Origin: Pedobacter sp.
GTDB taxonomy: Bacteria; Bacteroidota; Bacteroidia; Sphingobacteriales; Sphingobacteriaceae
Direction: 5' to 3'
NCBI RefSeq assembly: GCF_031119335.1
Contig: NZ_JAVHXT010000016.1
Span: 10,639 to 74,638 of the forward strand
Length of the DNA stretch: 64,000 nucleotides
A program made the position numbers and the translations under genes. Under the pieces are notes generated by a model. The model was not told the DNA's origin. It made no database searches and saw only the letters and a list, made by a program, of their open reading frames with translations. Positions 1 to 8,335 of this stretch are shown here, one piece after another. Position 1 is the first letter of the stretch. Each line of letters starts with the position of its first letter.

Positions 1-2
1 AC

Positions 3-773
3 TACATTCTTTACTACGTAGCTAAATACAGACGAAATGTAGTACGTAATAATCTTAGCAAATCATTTCCGGAAAAATCTGCATCAGAAATTATTGCCAC
101 AGAGAAAAAATTCTATCGCTATCTGGGCGATTTAATGGTAGAAATTGTTAAAATGAGTTCTATTAGCAGAACTGAGGTAATGAAGAGAGTAAAGGTTACT
201 AATTTTGACCTGGCAGAAGCTTACTTTAAACGTGGTGAAAGTGTACTAGCTTGTACTGGGCATTATGGCAATTGGGAACTTTGTATGCTGGCTACTGGTC
301 TGAATTTATCAGGAACCTGTAATGTAATTTACAAGCCAATTAACAACGAAGTGTTTGGAAATTGGTTTGATGGGTTAAGAACGAAATTTGGAAATGTTTT
401 TATACCGATGAAGCAAACGTTGAGACAGGTTATTGCCACTAAAAATGATGTGACTATGTTCTGTTTTGCAAGTGACCAAACACCAAGGAAATCTGATGTG
501 CAATACAGGCTTAATTTTATGAACCAATCTACCCCTGCATTTTTGGGTTTAGAAAAAATCGCATTGCAAACTAACAGACCTATCTTTTATTTCAATGTTA
601 AAAGACCAAAGCGTGGTTATTACGAAATAGATTGCGTGCCAATGTGCCTTAATCCAAAAGATACGAATGAACATGAAATTACAGATACGTTTTTCAGTTA
701 CCTAACCAACACTATTTTACAAGAACCTGCTTATTGGTTATGGAGCCATAAGCGATGGAAAGCGAATGATTAG
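3..773 (+). CDS. Lipid A-type (LpxL/HtrB family) acyltransferase, 5' truncated
   Basis: The reading frame is already open at the window edge, so the gene starts upstream; about 256 residues are visible against roughly 290-300 in the family. The HX4D/E acyltransferase motif is present as HYGNWE about 90 residues into the visible part. The family transfers an acyl chain from acyl-ACP to a lipid A precursor at the inner face of the inner membrane. The sequence after the motif (SDQTPR, then a region ending WLWSHKRW) is typical of the family. It lies in front of a glycosyltransferase, consistent with an envelope-building neighbourhood. Whether the substrate is lipid A or another lipid such as an ornithine lipid cannot be told from sequence alone. 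Confidence 0.85.
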   Translation, partial: YILYYVAKYRRNVVRNNLSKSFPEKSASEIIATEKKFYRYLGDLMVEIVKMSSISRTEVMKRVKVTNFDLAEAYFKRGESVLACTGHYGNWELCMLATGLNLSGTCNVIYKPINNEVFGNWFDGLRTKFGNVFIPMKQTLRQVIATKNDVTMFCFASDQTPRKSDVQYRLNFMNQSTPAFLGLEKIALQTNRPIFYFNVKRPKRGYYEIDCVPMCLNPKDTNEHEITDTFFSYLTNTILQEPAYWLWSHKRWKAND

Positions 774-794
774 AGGGTAGAAAGCTCGACGGTT

Positions 795-832
795 AAAAGG
801 ATGAAGACTAAAGACTAAAGACCAAAGATCAT
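795..832. repeat. Imperfect heptamer tract (AAAGACT-like)
   Basis: Several imperfect copies of a seven-base unit close to AAAGACT/AAAGACC follow each other directly downstream of the acyltransferase gene. The same type of tract recurs at about 55222-55316. It has no open reading frame and no obvious hairpin. Confidence 0.6.
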
Positions 833-854
833 GAACCTTTCGCCTTCCAGCCAT

Positions 855-908
855 CAACCTCAACCTCAACCTCAACCTTAACCTTAACCTTAACCTTAAC
901 CTCAACCT
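855..908. repeat. Nine-unit hexanucleotide tandem repeat (CAACCT/TAACCT)
   Basis: Nine uninterrupted hexamers are present: four CAACCT, four TAACCT and one CAACCT. They are followed by TA and a run of eight C (911-918) that ends two bases before the ATG of the glycosyltransferase. The array sits where the promoter and leader of that gene would be expected, so changes in unit number or C-run length could alter its expression. That effect is inference; only the repeat itself is seen. Confidence 0.9.
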
Positions 909-920
909 TACCCCCCCCTC

Positions 921-1931
921 ATGGAGCCTAGTGTAGCTGTAGTAATTTTAAACTGGAATGGGCAAACATTTTTGGAGCGTTTTCTACCTAGTGTGGTAAA
1001 AACTGACTATGCAAATCTGCAGATTGTTGTAGCAGATAATGCTTCTACCGATAATTCAGTTTTGTTTACGCAGCAAAAGTTCCCTCAAGTTCAAATTATT
1101 GTTAACGATAAAAATTACGGTTTTGCCGAAGGTTACAACCAAGCTTTGGCTAAGGTACAAGCGGATTATTTCGTGCTACTTAACTCAGATGTAGAAGTGC
1201 CTGAAAATTGGATTAAGCCAGTAATTGATTTAATGCAGGGCGATGAAAGCATCGCTGCAGCACAGCCAAAAATTAAGTGGCAGCAAGATAAAACAATGTT
1301 TGAGTATGCTGGCGCTGCAGGTGGTTTTATAGATAGTTTTGGATTTCCTTTCTGCAGGGGCAGAATTTTTGATCAAGTAGAAGAAGATCAAAATCAGTAC
1401 AACAATGATATTCCTGTTTTTTGGGCCAGTGGTGCAGCTTTCTTCATTAAAAGCAAAGCTTGGGCAGAAATTGGCGGATTAGATGGCGACCTTTTTGCCC
1501 ACATGGAAGAAATTGATTTGTGTTGGCGTTTGAAGAACAAAGGTTACAAAGTGATGTGCTGTACTGCAGCCGAAGTTTATCACGTTGGCGGAGGCACTCT
1601 AGATGCCAGCAATTCGTTCAAAAGCTATCTCAATTTTCGCAACAATCTCATCATCATGCAAAAAAACCTTCCTTTTGGAGAGGCTGTAATTAAGGTTTTT
1701 GCACGTTTGTGGATTGATTTAGCAGCTTGGTTTCAATTTGCGTTTAAGGGACAGTTTAAATTCGCTTTTTCTATTAATAAGGCTCATGCTCATTTTTTTG
1801 GAGCATTCTTTAAAACTGCTGCAAAACGTACAAACAAGCAATTGCCATTACGTAAACATACAGGTGTGCTAAATGGAAGTATAGTTTGGAAGTATTTTGC
1901 AGCGGGAAAAAAGAAATTTATTGACTTATGA
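921..1931 (+). CDS. Family 2 glycosyltransferase
   Basis: A 336-residue GT-A type glycosyltransferase. The N-terminus carries the GT2 strand VAVVILNWNG, the nucleotide-binding VVADNAST and the DXD-like metal motif in LNSDVEV near residue 90. The acceptor-side motif EEIDLCWRL near residue 190 is typical of the rhamnosyltransferase-like WcaA group. The C-terminal third has hydrophobic and aromatic stretches suggesting membrane association. It probably adds a sugar to a surface polysaccharide or lipopolysaccharide from a nucleotide sugar; donor and acceptor are unknown. It overlaps the next gene by four bases (ATGA), so the two are translationally coupled. A hexamer array and a C8 tract lie directly before its start. 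Confidence 0.88.
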   Translation: MEPSVAVVILNWNGQTFLERFLPSVVKTDYANLQIVVADNASTDNSVLFTQQKFPQVQIIVNDKNYGFAEGYNQALAKVQADYFVLLNSDVEVPENWIKPVIDLMQGDESIAAAQPKIKWQQDKTMFEYAGAAGGFIDSFGFPFCRGRIFDQVEEDQNQYNNDIPVFWASGAAFFIKSKAWAEIGGLDGDLFAHMEEIDLCWRLKNKGYKVMCCTAAEVYHVGGGTLDASNSFKSYLNFRNNLIIMQKNLPFGEAVIKVFARLWIDLAAWFQFAFKGQFKFAFSINKAHAHFFGAFFKTAAKRTNKQLPLRKHTGVLNGSIVWKYFAAGKKKFIDL

Positions 1932-2956
1932 AAAGACTAATTTACTTCATTATTTTAATATTAACTTGTACCACAAAATTCTCATTTAGCCAAAAAGGAC
2001 TGAAAGTTGGCGAAAATTTCATACTGCAGAAAAGCAAAAATTCAATATTCATTAGTGCTTATAGACCAAAGGCACTTGTAGAAAAGGCAATATACTCTGT
2101 TAATGAAAAGTCGATTTATGCTACAGACCAGATTTCTAGGATTGCCATTGTAGATACTACAAATACAATCTACTTACATAATTTCATCATTAAATCCCTC
2201 GAAACCATAAAAATTCCTTTTCAAATTACTCCTAAAAATATTTTTCTAACCAAGGATCATATTTTTATTGGTGGCGAAGCGGGCAAGGAGATGTTAATTC
2301 AATACCATATTCAAACAAGAAAATGGTTTTCATTAGAAATACCTACAGAAGTAATAAAGCCAGGCAAGGCAATTGACGATATCGTGATAACGGAAAATCA
2401 TCTGATAGCGATCGATAATATAGTAACTCCAAAATATCTTCTATTTTATCAGTTAAACACTAGCTCAAAGTTGGCATTATCTCATATTAGAAAACTCAAA
2501 GCAAATGGTGCTTATGAGCACATTTCCAACGGAAGAATAAATTCAAAGTACTTGGCTTTACTATCCGAAACATCAAGCGGCTATGCTGGTACACATCAAC
2601 ATATCAGCGTTTATGATCTCAATGACATGCAAAGAAGTTTTGTATTTAGCATATCCCTAAAAGATAAAAAAACTTCGCCAATTAATGATTTCGCCATTGT
2701 AGACGACAATTTGGTTATCGCAACAAAAAACAGTGGGATAAGTAAATTCAAAATTGACGAAGCATTCTTTAGCAAATCTCAAAATAAGTCTGCCTTAGAT
2801 TTAAACGAAGAGGTATCTCCTGCGCTAATCAAATATGACTTTTACGATAAAAGCAATGTAATTAATCTCACCTCAATTCCTCAAACGAACAAGCTGGTTT
2901 TTACAATAGCACAAAAAAATGGGCGATTATACAGAAGGATATTAAGTGTAGAATAG
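1928..2956 (+). CDS. Secreted protein of unknown function, possible beta-propeller
   Basis: This 342-residue protein begins with a signal peptide of about 21 residues (hydrophobic LIYFIILILTCTT, cleavage near FSFS-Q). The mature part is beta-rich with repeated short strands (for example SIYATDQISRIAIVD and HLIAIDNIVTPKYLL), which suggests a propeller-like fold, but I see no recognised repeat motif or catalytic residues. The start overlaps the stop of the glycosyltransferase by four bases, so it is probably cotranscribed and may act in the same envelope process. It is convergent with the thioredoxin-like gene, with only two bases between the stops. I do not recognise the family. Confidence 0.7.
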   Translation: MKRLIYFIILILTCTTKFSFSQKGLKVGENFILQKSKNSIFISAYRPKALVEKAIYSVNEKSIYATDQISRIAIVDTTNTIYLHNFIIKSLETIKIPFQITPKNIFLTKDHIFIGGEAGKEMLIQYHIQTRKWFSLEIPTEVIKPGKAIDDIVITENHLIAIDNIVTPKYLLFYQLNTSSKLALSHIRKLKANGAYEHISNGRINSKYLALLSETSSGYAGTHQHISVYDLNDMQRSFVFSISLKDKKTSPINDFAIVDDNLVIATKNSGISKFKIDEAFFSKSQNKSALDLNEEVSPALIKYDFYDKSNVINLTSIPQTNKLVFTIAQKNGRLYRRILSVE

Positions 2957-2958
2957 TC

Positions 2959-3687
2959 CTAGATAGCTTCTTTAATCGTCTTTTCTACCCAATAAACCGT
3001 ATTACTGGCTAATCCAATGGTGCTAAATTTAATTACACCATCTTTACCTACCACAACATGGGTTGGATAAGATTTAACACCGTGTTTGTCCGCGTAAAAC
3101 CTACCATCAGGAATAACGTTATAATTAAACGGCGACAATTTCAAAAAGGTTTTTAATGTATAAGCGTCGTCGAGTGCAATAGCTATAAAAACTACATCTT
3201 TATTCTCTTTGTATTTTTCCACCAAATCGTTTAATTCGGGTATTTCTTGCTTGCAAGGCGGACAGTTGATAAACCAAAAATTAAATACCACAACTTTTCC
3301 TGTATCTTTCTTGAAATCGTACTTAAGGCCATTCAAATCTTTCATTTTATCAAAACGAAACTTTTCCCCGTCTTTAAAAACATCACTTTGACGTGGCCTT
3401 GGCATTTTGGCCACAGTTTCTTCTCTCCTTTTCTTATTGGCAGCTTTTTGTTCTTCGGTTAAACGATAGAGTAAAAATTCAACTGGTTCTGCTCCTGGCG
3501 CACTTTTTAGTTTAACTGAATATTCGCCAGTCTGCATCAATTTTTGCCATATTGCATAAGGATACACACTGCCGTCGGCATCTTTTACGATAGAATTGGC
3601 ATCTAATTTTGTTGTTTTATTAGAGGTTTGTGCGTTAACAATGTTTACGCACAAAATCAACGCAAACCAGAGTGTTATTTTTTTCAT
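2959..3687 (-). CDS. TlpA-like thioredoxin-fold protein, exported
   Basis: A 242-residue protein with a signal peptide ending at VNA-Q and a C-terminal thioredoxin/redoxin domain of about 130 residues. The active site CPPC is preceded by VVFNFWFINCPPCKQE, and the cis-proline region is present as SYPTHVVV. Such periplasmic TlpA/ResA-like proteins reduce disulfides, for example in cytochrome c maturation or surface proteins. The residues before the domain (about 20-110) form an extra N-terminal region common in Bacteroidota redoxins. I chose the ATG at 3687 because the earlier in-frame ATG at 3714 lies in low-complexity intergenic DNA and would spoil the signal peptide. Confidence 0.85.
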   Translation of the reverse strand: MKKITLWFALILCVNIVNAQTSNKTTKLDANSIVKDADGSVYPYAIWQKLMQTGEYSVKLKSAPGAEPVEFLLYRLTEEQKAANKKRREETVAKMPRPRQSDVFKDGEKFRFDKMKDLNGLKYDFKKDTGKVVVFNFWFINCPPCKQEIPELNDLVEKYKENKDVVFIAIALDDAYTLKTFLKLSPFNYNVIPDGRFYADKHGVKSYPTHVVVGKDGVIKFSTIGLASNTVYWVEKTIKEAI

Positions 3688-3745
3688 TTTTTCTATTGAT
3701 GGTTGATAGTTCATAGCTATAAACTATCAACCATTAACTAAAATA

Positions 3746-4162
3746 CTATTTTAAAAAACTTTCTAGTGCTAAGCGGTAGCCATCCAAACCGAAACCAGTC
3801 AATACACCTTTACAATTTTTCCCAGTTAACGAAACATGACGATACTCCTCTCTGGCGTAAATGTTAGAGATATGCACTTCAACTACTGGGGTTTTTATTG
3901 CGGCAATGGCATCTGCAATGGCTACCGAGGTATGTGTATAACCACCAGCATTAATGATAATTCCATCGTAAGAAAAACCAACTTCATGCAGCTTGTTAAT
4001 TAGTTCGCCTTCCACATTGCTTTGATAGTAATCGATTCCGATAATGCTGTATTTTTCTCTAAGTGTTTCGATGTAACCTTCAATAGGTTCTGCACCGTAA
4101 ATAGACGGTTCTCTTAAGCCAAGGAGGTTTAAATTAGGTCCGTTGATGATTTGTATCTTCAT
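3746..4162 (-). CDS. aroQ: 3-dehydroquinate dehydratase, type II
   Basis: A 138-residue type II dehydroquinase, the usual length. It catalyses reversible dehydration of 3-dehydroquinate to 3-dehydroshikimate in the shikimate pathway and normally forms a dodecamer. The N-terminal NGPNLNLLGLREPSIYG contains the catalytic arginine and tyrosine of the lid loop. NAGGYTHTSVAI supplies the substrate-binding asparagine, and VEVHISN carries the catalytic histidine. The usual motif reads N-P/A-G-A-Y; here glycine replaces alanine. It is transcribed divergently from xerD, an arrangement I recall from other Bacteroidota. Confidence 0.95.
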   Translation of the reverse strand: MKIQIINGPNLNLLGLREPSIYGAEPIEGYIETLREKYSIIGIDYYQSNVEGELINKLHEVGFSYDGIIINAGGYTHTSVAIADAIAAIKTPVVEVHISNIYAREEYRHVSLTGKNCKGVLTGFGLDGYRLALESFLK

Positions 4163-4221
4163 TTATTTTATTAGTTAGCGATATCTACTACTCATCAAAT
4201 ATTGACGACAAATAAATATCA

Positions 4222-4235
4222 GTGCATCTGTGGCT
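4222..4235. repeat. Single arm of the GCCACAGATGCACAGAT palindrome family
   Basis: The sequence GTGCATCTGTGGCT matches one arm of the dispersed repeat seen at 7131-7223, 13829-13894 and 52590-52856. It sits about 20 bases upstream of the -7 element of the xerD promoter. Confidence 0.6.
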
Positions 4236-4253
4236 ACGAAAACAACTTACTAT

Positions 4254-4261
4254 TATTTTTG
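4254..4261 (+). promoter_or_regulatory. Predicted -7 promoter element of xerD
   Basis: TATTTTTG fits the Bacteroidota -7 consensus TAnnTTTG. It lies 44 bases before the xerD start. No clear TTTG -33 element is seen at the right distance, so the call rests on one box. Confidence 0.45.
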
Positions 4262-4305
4262 TAGCTAAATTGCCTTACGCAATGTTATAAAAAAGAACTC
4301 AAATA

Positions 4306-5205
4306 ATGAACACTCAATCGTATATAAAGGGATTTGCCGCTTATCTTAAACTAGAGCGTTCATTAGCAGAAAATAGCATAGAGGCTTACACTAAAGATGT
4401 CGAAAAGCTTTTTCAATACCTCGAAAGCCTCGATCAAAGCGTTTCAATCACAAAAATTACGCTGAAAGATTTAAGGGATTTTTTGATTTGGCTGCACGAA
4501 CTTAGAGCAGAAGCCAGCACGCAAGCTAGAGTAATATCCGGCATTAAATCGTTTTTTAGCTATCTTTTGCAGGAAGATTTGATTACAAATGATCCTTCGG
4601 AGTTGTTAGAAACACCTAAAATTGCCCGCAAACTTCCAGATACGTTAAACATTCATGAAATTGACTTACTGATAGTTGCTATTGATGCCTCTAAACCCGA
4701 AGGTATGCGCAACAAGGCAATTTTAGAAACACTTTACGGCTGTGGCTTAAGGGTTAGCGAGTTAACAGAACTCAAAATATCCAACATTTTTGAGGATTCG
4801 GAATTTGTGCGAGTAGTTGGAAAGGGAAATAAGGAACGTTTGGTACCTATTGGTGCAACGGCGTTAAAGTTGATAAAGATTTATATTGACGAAGTAAGGG
4901 TGCATTTAAAAATTAAAAAGGGAAATGAAGATTTTATATTCCTAAACAGATTTGGAGCAAAGCTTTCCCGGGTTTCTATCTTTAATCTCATCAAATCTTG
5001 TGCTATAGCTGCCGGAATAAATAAGTCGATAAGTCCGCATACGTTGCGACATTCATTTGCTACGCATTTAATTGAAGGCGGGGCCGATTTGCGAGCCGTT
5101 CAAGATATGTTGGGACATGCCAGTATTACCACTACTGAAATTTATACTCATTTAGATAGAGATTACCTAAAGACAGTGATCACCGAGTTTCATCCGAGGG
5201 CATAA
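4306..5205 (+). CDS. xerD: Tyrosine recombinase XerD
   Basis: A 299-residue tyrosine recombinase with the usual XerC/D layout: an N-terminal core-binding SAM-like domain (residues about 1-90) and a C-terminal catalytic domain. All catalytic residues are visible: R in CGLRVSELTEL, K in VVGKGNKERLVP, HxxR in HTLRHSFATH, H in MLGHASITTTEIYTH, and the nucleophile Y in that last block. The family resolves chromosome dimers at dif together with a partner and FtsK. The chromosomal housekeeping context (aroQ, prmC) and absence of phage or integron genes favour XerD over a mobile-element integrase. Confidence 0.9.
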   Translation: MNTQSYIKGFAAYLKLERSLAENSIEAYTKDVEKLFQYLESLDQSVSITKITLKDLRDFLIWLHELRAEASTQARVISGIKSFFSYLLQEDLITNDPSELLETPKIARKLPDTLNIHEIDLLIVAIDASKPEGMRNKAILETLYGCGLRVSELTELKISNIFEDSEFVRVVGKGNKERLVPIGATALKLIKIYIDEVRVHLKIKKGNEDFIFLNRFGAKLSRVSIFNLIKSCAIAAGINKSISPHTLRHSFATHLIEGGADLRAVQDMLGHASITTTEIYTHLDRDYLKTVITEFHPRA

Positions 5206-5235
5206 AAAAAGCCTCCCAACTGAACAGGAAGCCTT
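5204..5235 (-). terminator. Probable terminator of the OmpA-like gene
   Basis: Read on the minus strand, a nine-base stem (AAGGCTTCC with GGGAGGCTT, one mismatch and one G-T pair) is followed by seven T. It lies 23 bases past the stop of the OmpA-like gene and just beyond the xerD stop, so it may also end xerD transcripts weakly. Confidence 0.5.
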
Positions 5236-5257
5236 AAATAGTTAGCTATTTTGAAAC

Positions 5258-6121
5258 CTAATTTTGAGGCTTCTCAGCTGACTTACCAATCAAATCCATA
5301 AACTGATCTAATTTCGGCGTAATAATAATTTGGGTACGTCTGTTTTTAGCTTTACCGGCAGCAGTATCATTGCCTGCAATTGGATTATACTCTCCTCTAC
5401 CGCCAGCAGTTAAACGCTTAGGGTCTACACCATAATTGTTTTGCAAACTTTGAACAACCGATGACGCTCTCAGAGCACTTAAATCCCAGTTATTTCTAAT
5501 GTTAGCCATTTTAATTGGCACGTTATCGGTATTACCTTCTACCAAAACTTCATAATCTTTGTAATCGGTAATAATTTTTGCAATTTTTCCTAAAGTTGCA
5601 CCTGCTTTATCAGATATTTCGTAACTACCAGATTTATATAACATATTGTCCGACAAAGAAATATACACAACACCTTTAAGTACTTGCACATCTACATCGC
5701 TCATTTCTTCCCTACTCAACGAACGTGTTAAATTGTTTGTCAACACCATGTTAAGCGAGTCGCTTTTGTTCTTCGCTGCAATTAATTCTTTAATGTATTT
5801 ATTAGAGCTATTAATTTCGTCTACCAATTTAGAAATATTCACGTTACCCTGACTACTTGCACTTAAACATTTATTTAACGCTGCTTGCAGTTCTGCTGCA
5901 TTTGCTCTTTCTCTGGCAATGGCCTCGTCTAAGCTTGTAATTCTGGTTTTGGCATTTGAAAGCTCAGATTCTGTTCTAACTAGCTTTCCATTAAGATCAT
6001 TATATCTCTGCTGAACTTCGTTAAAATTACCTTGCAGTTCGGCATACTTCTTTTTACTTACTCCGCAACTTGCTAGAAGCACAACTCCTAAAATTGCTGA
6101 TATTGATTTTAGTTGATTCAT
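5258..6121 (-). CDS. OmpA-family peptidoglycan-binding lipoprotein with coiled coil
   Basis: A 287-residue lipoprotein. The signal peptide ends in a lipobox LASC. Residues about 20-130 are heptad-rich (LNGKLVRTESELSNAKTRI) and predict a coiled coil. The C-terminal 120 residues form an OmpA_C domain with TDNVPI, NWDLSALRA and NRRTQIIITP, the last supplying the residues that bind diaminopimelate in peptidoglycan. It probably tethers the outer membrane to the cell wall, like YiaD or Pal-type proteins. I used the ATG at 6121 rather than 6163 because it gives a proper lipoprotein signal. Confidence 0.88.
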   Translation of the reverse strand: MNQLKSISAILGVVLLASCGVSKKKYAELQGNFNEVQQRYNDLNGKLVRTESELSNAKTRITSLDEAIARERANAAELQAALNKCLSASSQGNVNISKLVDEINSSNKYIKELIAAKNKSDSLNMVLTNNLTRSLSREEMSDVDVQVLKGVVYISLSDNMLYKSGSYEISDKAGATLGKIAKIITDYKDYEVLVEGNTDNVPIKMANIRNNWDLSALRASSVVQSLQNNYGVDPKRLTAGGRGEYNPIAGNDTAAGKAKNRRTQIIITPKLDQFMDLIGKSAEKPQN

Positions 6122-6204
6122 AACAATTGTGTTAAATTTATTAAAACAACTTATCAACAACAACTACACCAAAAAGTTTTAAAACCGCCTTATCTAGCTC
6201 AAAA

Positions 6205-7077
6205 TCAAGACTTTTTAACACTCACCATTCTTTCCTTGCCCTGCATATCCAATTTCAATTTGATATCCGAAAACCCTTTACTGGCAAGCATCTGAATAGT
6301 TTCTCTACTTAAATTAGCATTGATTTCGAAAAACAAACGCCCTTCATCACTCAAATGTTTCAATGCAAAATCAGCAATAGCTTCATAAAAGATTAACGGT
6401 CTATCATTGCTTACAAAAAGCGCAGTGTGCGGCTCATTAGCTAATACATTTTCATGCATTTCTGCTTTTTCGTCTTCCTTTATATACGGTGGATTACTGA
6501 CGATAACATCCAATTTGATGTGCGGAAACTCTAATTTTGAAGTAAGGATATCGTCTTCGATAAAAGTCACGCCAACATCGTTTAACAGTGCATTTTCTTT
6601 AGCAGTTGCTAATGCTTCAGGCGAAACATCAACCGCGGTTACATTGGCTTTAGGCAGATTTTTTTTTATTGAAATTGCGATACAACCACTGCCAGTACCA
6701 ATATCAAGTATATTTAAGTTTGAGCTGCTATCTGCAAACTGAGAACTGCAGACTGATAAGATCCATTCCACCAATTCTTCCGTTTCTGGTCTGGGTATCA
6801 AAACTGATGGACTAACCTTAAAATTTAAGCCGTAAAATTGTGCATGACCAATAATATATTGAATTGGTTTTCCTGTAGTTAGTTCAATCAATATACTGTT
6901 TAACTTTAGCAAACAAGTATCAGAAACCAGCTCTTGTTTTTTAAGAATGTAATCGGTTTTTGTGTAACCTAAAACTTCTTCCAAAGCAATTAAAAAAAGC
7001 GAATGCACTTCATCTTCATCGTACAAAACGCTTAATTTTTCCTGATATAAAACAGCTAATTCCGCTAACTTCATCAT
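6205..7077 (-). CDS. prmC: Release factor glutamine N5-methyltransferase
   Basis: About 290 residues, the normal PrmC/HemK length. The protein methylates the glutamine of the GGQ motif in release factors using S-adenosylmethionine. The N-terminal helical substrate-binding domain spans about residues 1-75. The SAM-binding motif is ILDIGTGSGCIAIS and the catalytic, glutamine-binding motif is SNPPYI. The start is one of two adjacent ATG codons (7077 or 7074); the earlier in-frame start at 7143 adds unrelated sequence from a dispersed repeat. It is divergent from ribD. Confidence 0.94.
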   Translation of the reverse strand: MMKLAELAVLYQEKLSVLYDEDEVHSLFLIALEEVLGYTKTDYILKKQELVSDTCLLKLNSILIELTTGKPIQYIIGHAQFYGLNFKVSPSVLIPRPETEELVEWILSVCSSQFADSSSNLNILDIGTGSGCIAISIKKNLPKANVTAVDVSPEALATAKENALLNDVGVTFIEDDILTSKLEFPHIKLDVIVSNPPYIKEDEKAEMHENVLANEPHTALFVSNDRPLIFYEAIADFALKHLSDEGRLFFEINANLSRETIQMLASKGFSDIKLKLDMQGKERMVSVKKS

Positions 7078-7130
7078 ACAAAAGTAGTCATTTTTGATAT
7101 TTATATTTCTGCTTGCATCTTTAAAAAGAT

Positions 7131-7223
7131 AGCACAGATACACAGATAGAATTAGTATTAATCATTATGAACTTAATTATTGAATGATAATATTTTCATT
7201 TAAAAATCTGTGTATCTGCGGCT
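7131..7223. repeat. Dispersed palindrome, GCCACAGATGCACAGAT family
   Basis: Left arm AGCACAGATACACAGAT (7131-7147) and right arm ATCTGTGTATCTGCGGCT (7206-7223) are inverted with about 58 bases of AT-rich loop. The unit lies between divergent prmC and ribD. Related copies are at 13829-13894 and 52590-52856. Confidence 0.8.
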
Positions 7224-7269
7224 AATTTACAGAATGATAACTTTACCAATTTAAATGCTGAAATAAAAC

Positions 7270-7277
7270 TATTTTTG
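7270..7277 (+). promoter_or_regulatory. Predicted -7 promoter element of ribD
   Basis: TATTTTTG fits TAnnTTTG and ends six bases before the ATG at 7283. If the transcription start is at the usual distance, the mRNA would have almost no leader. Confidence 0.5.
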
Positions 7278-7282
7278 TGAGG

Positions 7283-8335
7283 ATGGAACATGAATTTTAC
7301 ATGCAACGCTGCCTAGAATTGGCCCAATTGGGTGTTGGAAACGTAAGTCCAAACCCTATGGTTGGTTGTGTGATTGTTCATGAGGATAAAATCATTGGCG
7401 AAGGTTACCATCAAAAAATTGGCGAAGCCCATGCAGAAGTAAATGCGGTAAAAGATGTGTTTGAGCGATATGGAGATGATGCCCCTAGCCTTCTCAAAAA
7501 TGCTACCGCTTACGTCACTTTAGAACCTTGCTCACACTTCGGAAAAACTCCACCCTGTGCAGATTTATTAGTGAAACACCAGCTAAAACGTGTAGTTATT
7601 GGCAACACCGACCCCTTTGAAAGTGTAAACGGAAAAGGAATTGAAAAGCTAAAAAATGCAGGAATTGAAGTAATTTCAGGTATTTTGAATGATGAATGTG
7701 AAACTGTTAATCGGAGGTTTTTTACCAGAATTAAAGAACATAGGCCATATTTCATTTTAAAGTGGGCACAAACCGTAAATGGTTTCTTTGCCCCAACAGA
7801 CCAATCGCAAAAATGGATTTCTGGAACAGAAGCAAAAACACTTACCCATCAATGGCGCAGCGAAGAAGACGCTATTTTGGTGGGAAAGAATACTGTTTTA
7901 GCCGATAACCCGCAACTGAACACCAGGGAAATCGAAGGCAAAAATCCAACCCGTATCATTATCGATAAAAACCTAAGCATCCCTTTGGATTATCATATTT
8001 ATAACGATGCTGCAAAAACGGTTATTCTTAACGAGATTAAAACGGATGTGGTCAACAATATCCACTTTGTGCAGATGGAAGACATGAATTTTTACCTGCC
8101 GCAAAAGATAGCTTATCAGTTGTATTTAATGGATATTCAGTCGGTTATTATAGAAGGCGGAGCGAATATCCTCAACCAATTTATAGCGGCTAATTTGTGG
8201 GACGAAGCACGTATATTTACGAGCAAAACCCAATGGGAAGATGGTATAAAAGCGCCAGAAATAATTGGAGAAACCATTGAGCAAATCGCGATTGGCGACG
8301 ATGAACTAAAAATAATTAAACGGATAAAACCATGA
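7283..8335 (+). CDS. ribD: Bifunctional riboflavin biosynthesis deaminase/reductase
   Basis: About 350 residues. The N-terminal deaminase domain (residues 1-150) acts on diaminohydroxyphosphoribosylaminopyrimidine; its zinc site is visible as HAEVNAV and PCSHFGKTPPC. The C-terminal reductase domain (residues about 150-350) uses NADPH to reduce the ribose side chain and contains ILVGKNTVLADNPQLNTR and EGGANILNQF. A GTG at 7277 is also possible, but the ATG at 7283 matches family N-termini. The gene overlaps the next one by four bases (ATGA), forming a ribD-EamA-yigZ cluster. Confidence 0.94.
   Translation: MEHEFYMQRCLELAQLGVGNVSPNPMVGCVIVHEDKIIGEGYHQKIGEAHAEVNAVKDVFERYGDDAPSLLKNATAYVTLEPCSHFGKTPPCADLLVKHQLKRVVIGNTDPFESVNGKGIEKLKNAGIEVISGILNDECETVNRRFFTRIKEHRPYFILKWAQTVNGFFAPTDQSQKWISGTEAKTLTHQWRSEEDAILVGKNTVLADNPQLNTREIEGKNPTRIIIDKNLSIPLDYHIYNDAAKTVILNEIKTDVVNNIHFVQMEDMNFYLPQKIAYQLYLMDIQSVIIEGGANILNQFIAANLWDEARIFTSKTQWEDGIKAPEIIGETIEQIAIGDDELKIIKRIKP

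Noticed and set aside
855..908. Possible CRISPR array or telomere-like DNA from regular CAACCT/TAACCT units
   Set aside because: Units are six bases with no spacers, far too short for CRISPR; the array is internal to a chromosome-like region, so telomere does not fit.
4306..5205. XerD as a phage or transposon integrase
   Set aside because: No attachment sites, phage genes or integron features nearby, and the aroQ neighbour fits a housekeeping gene.
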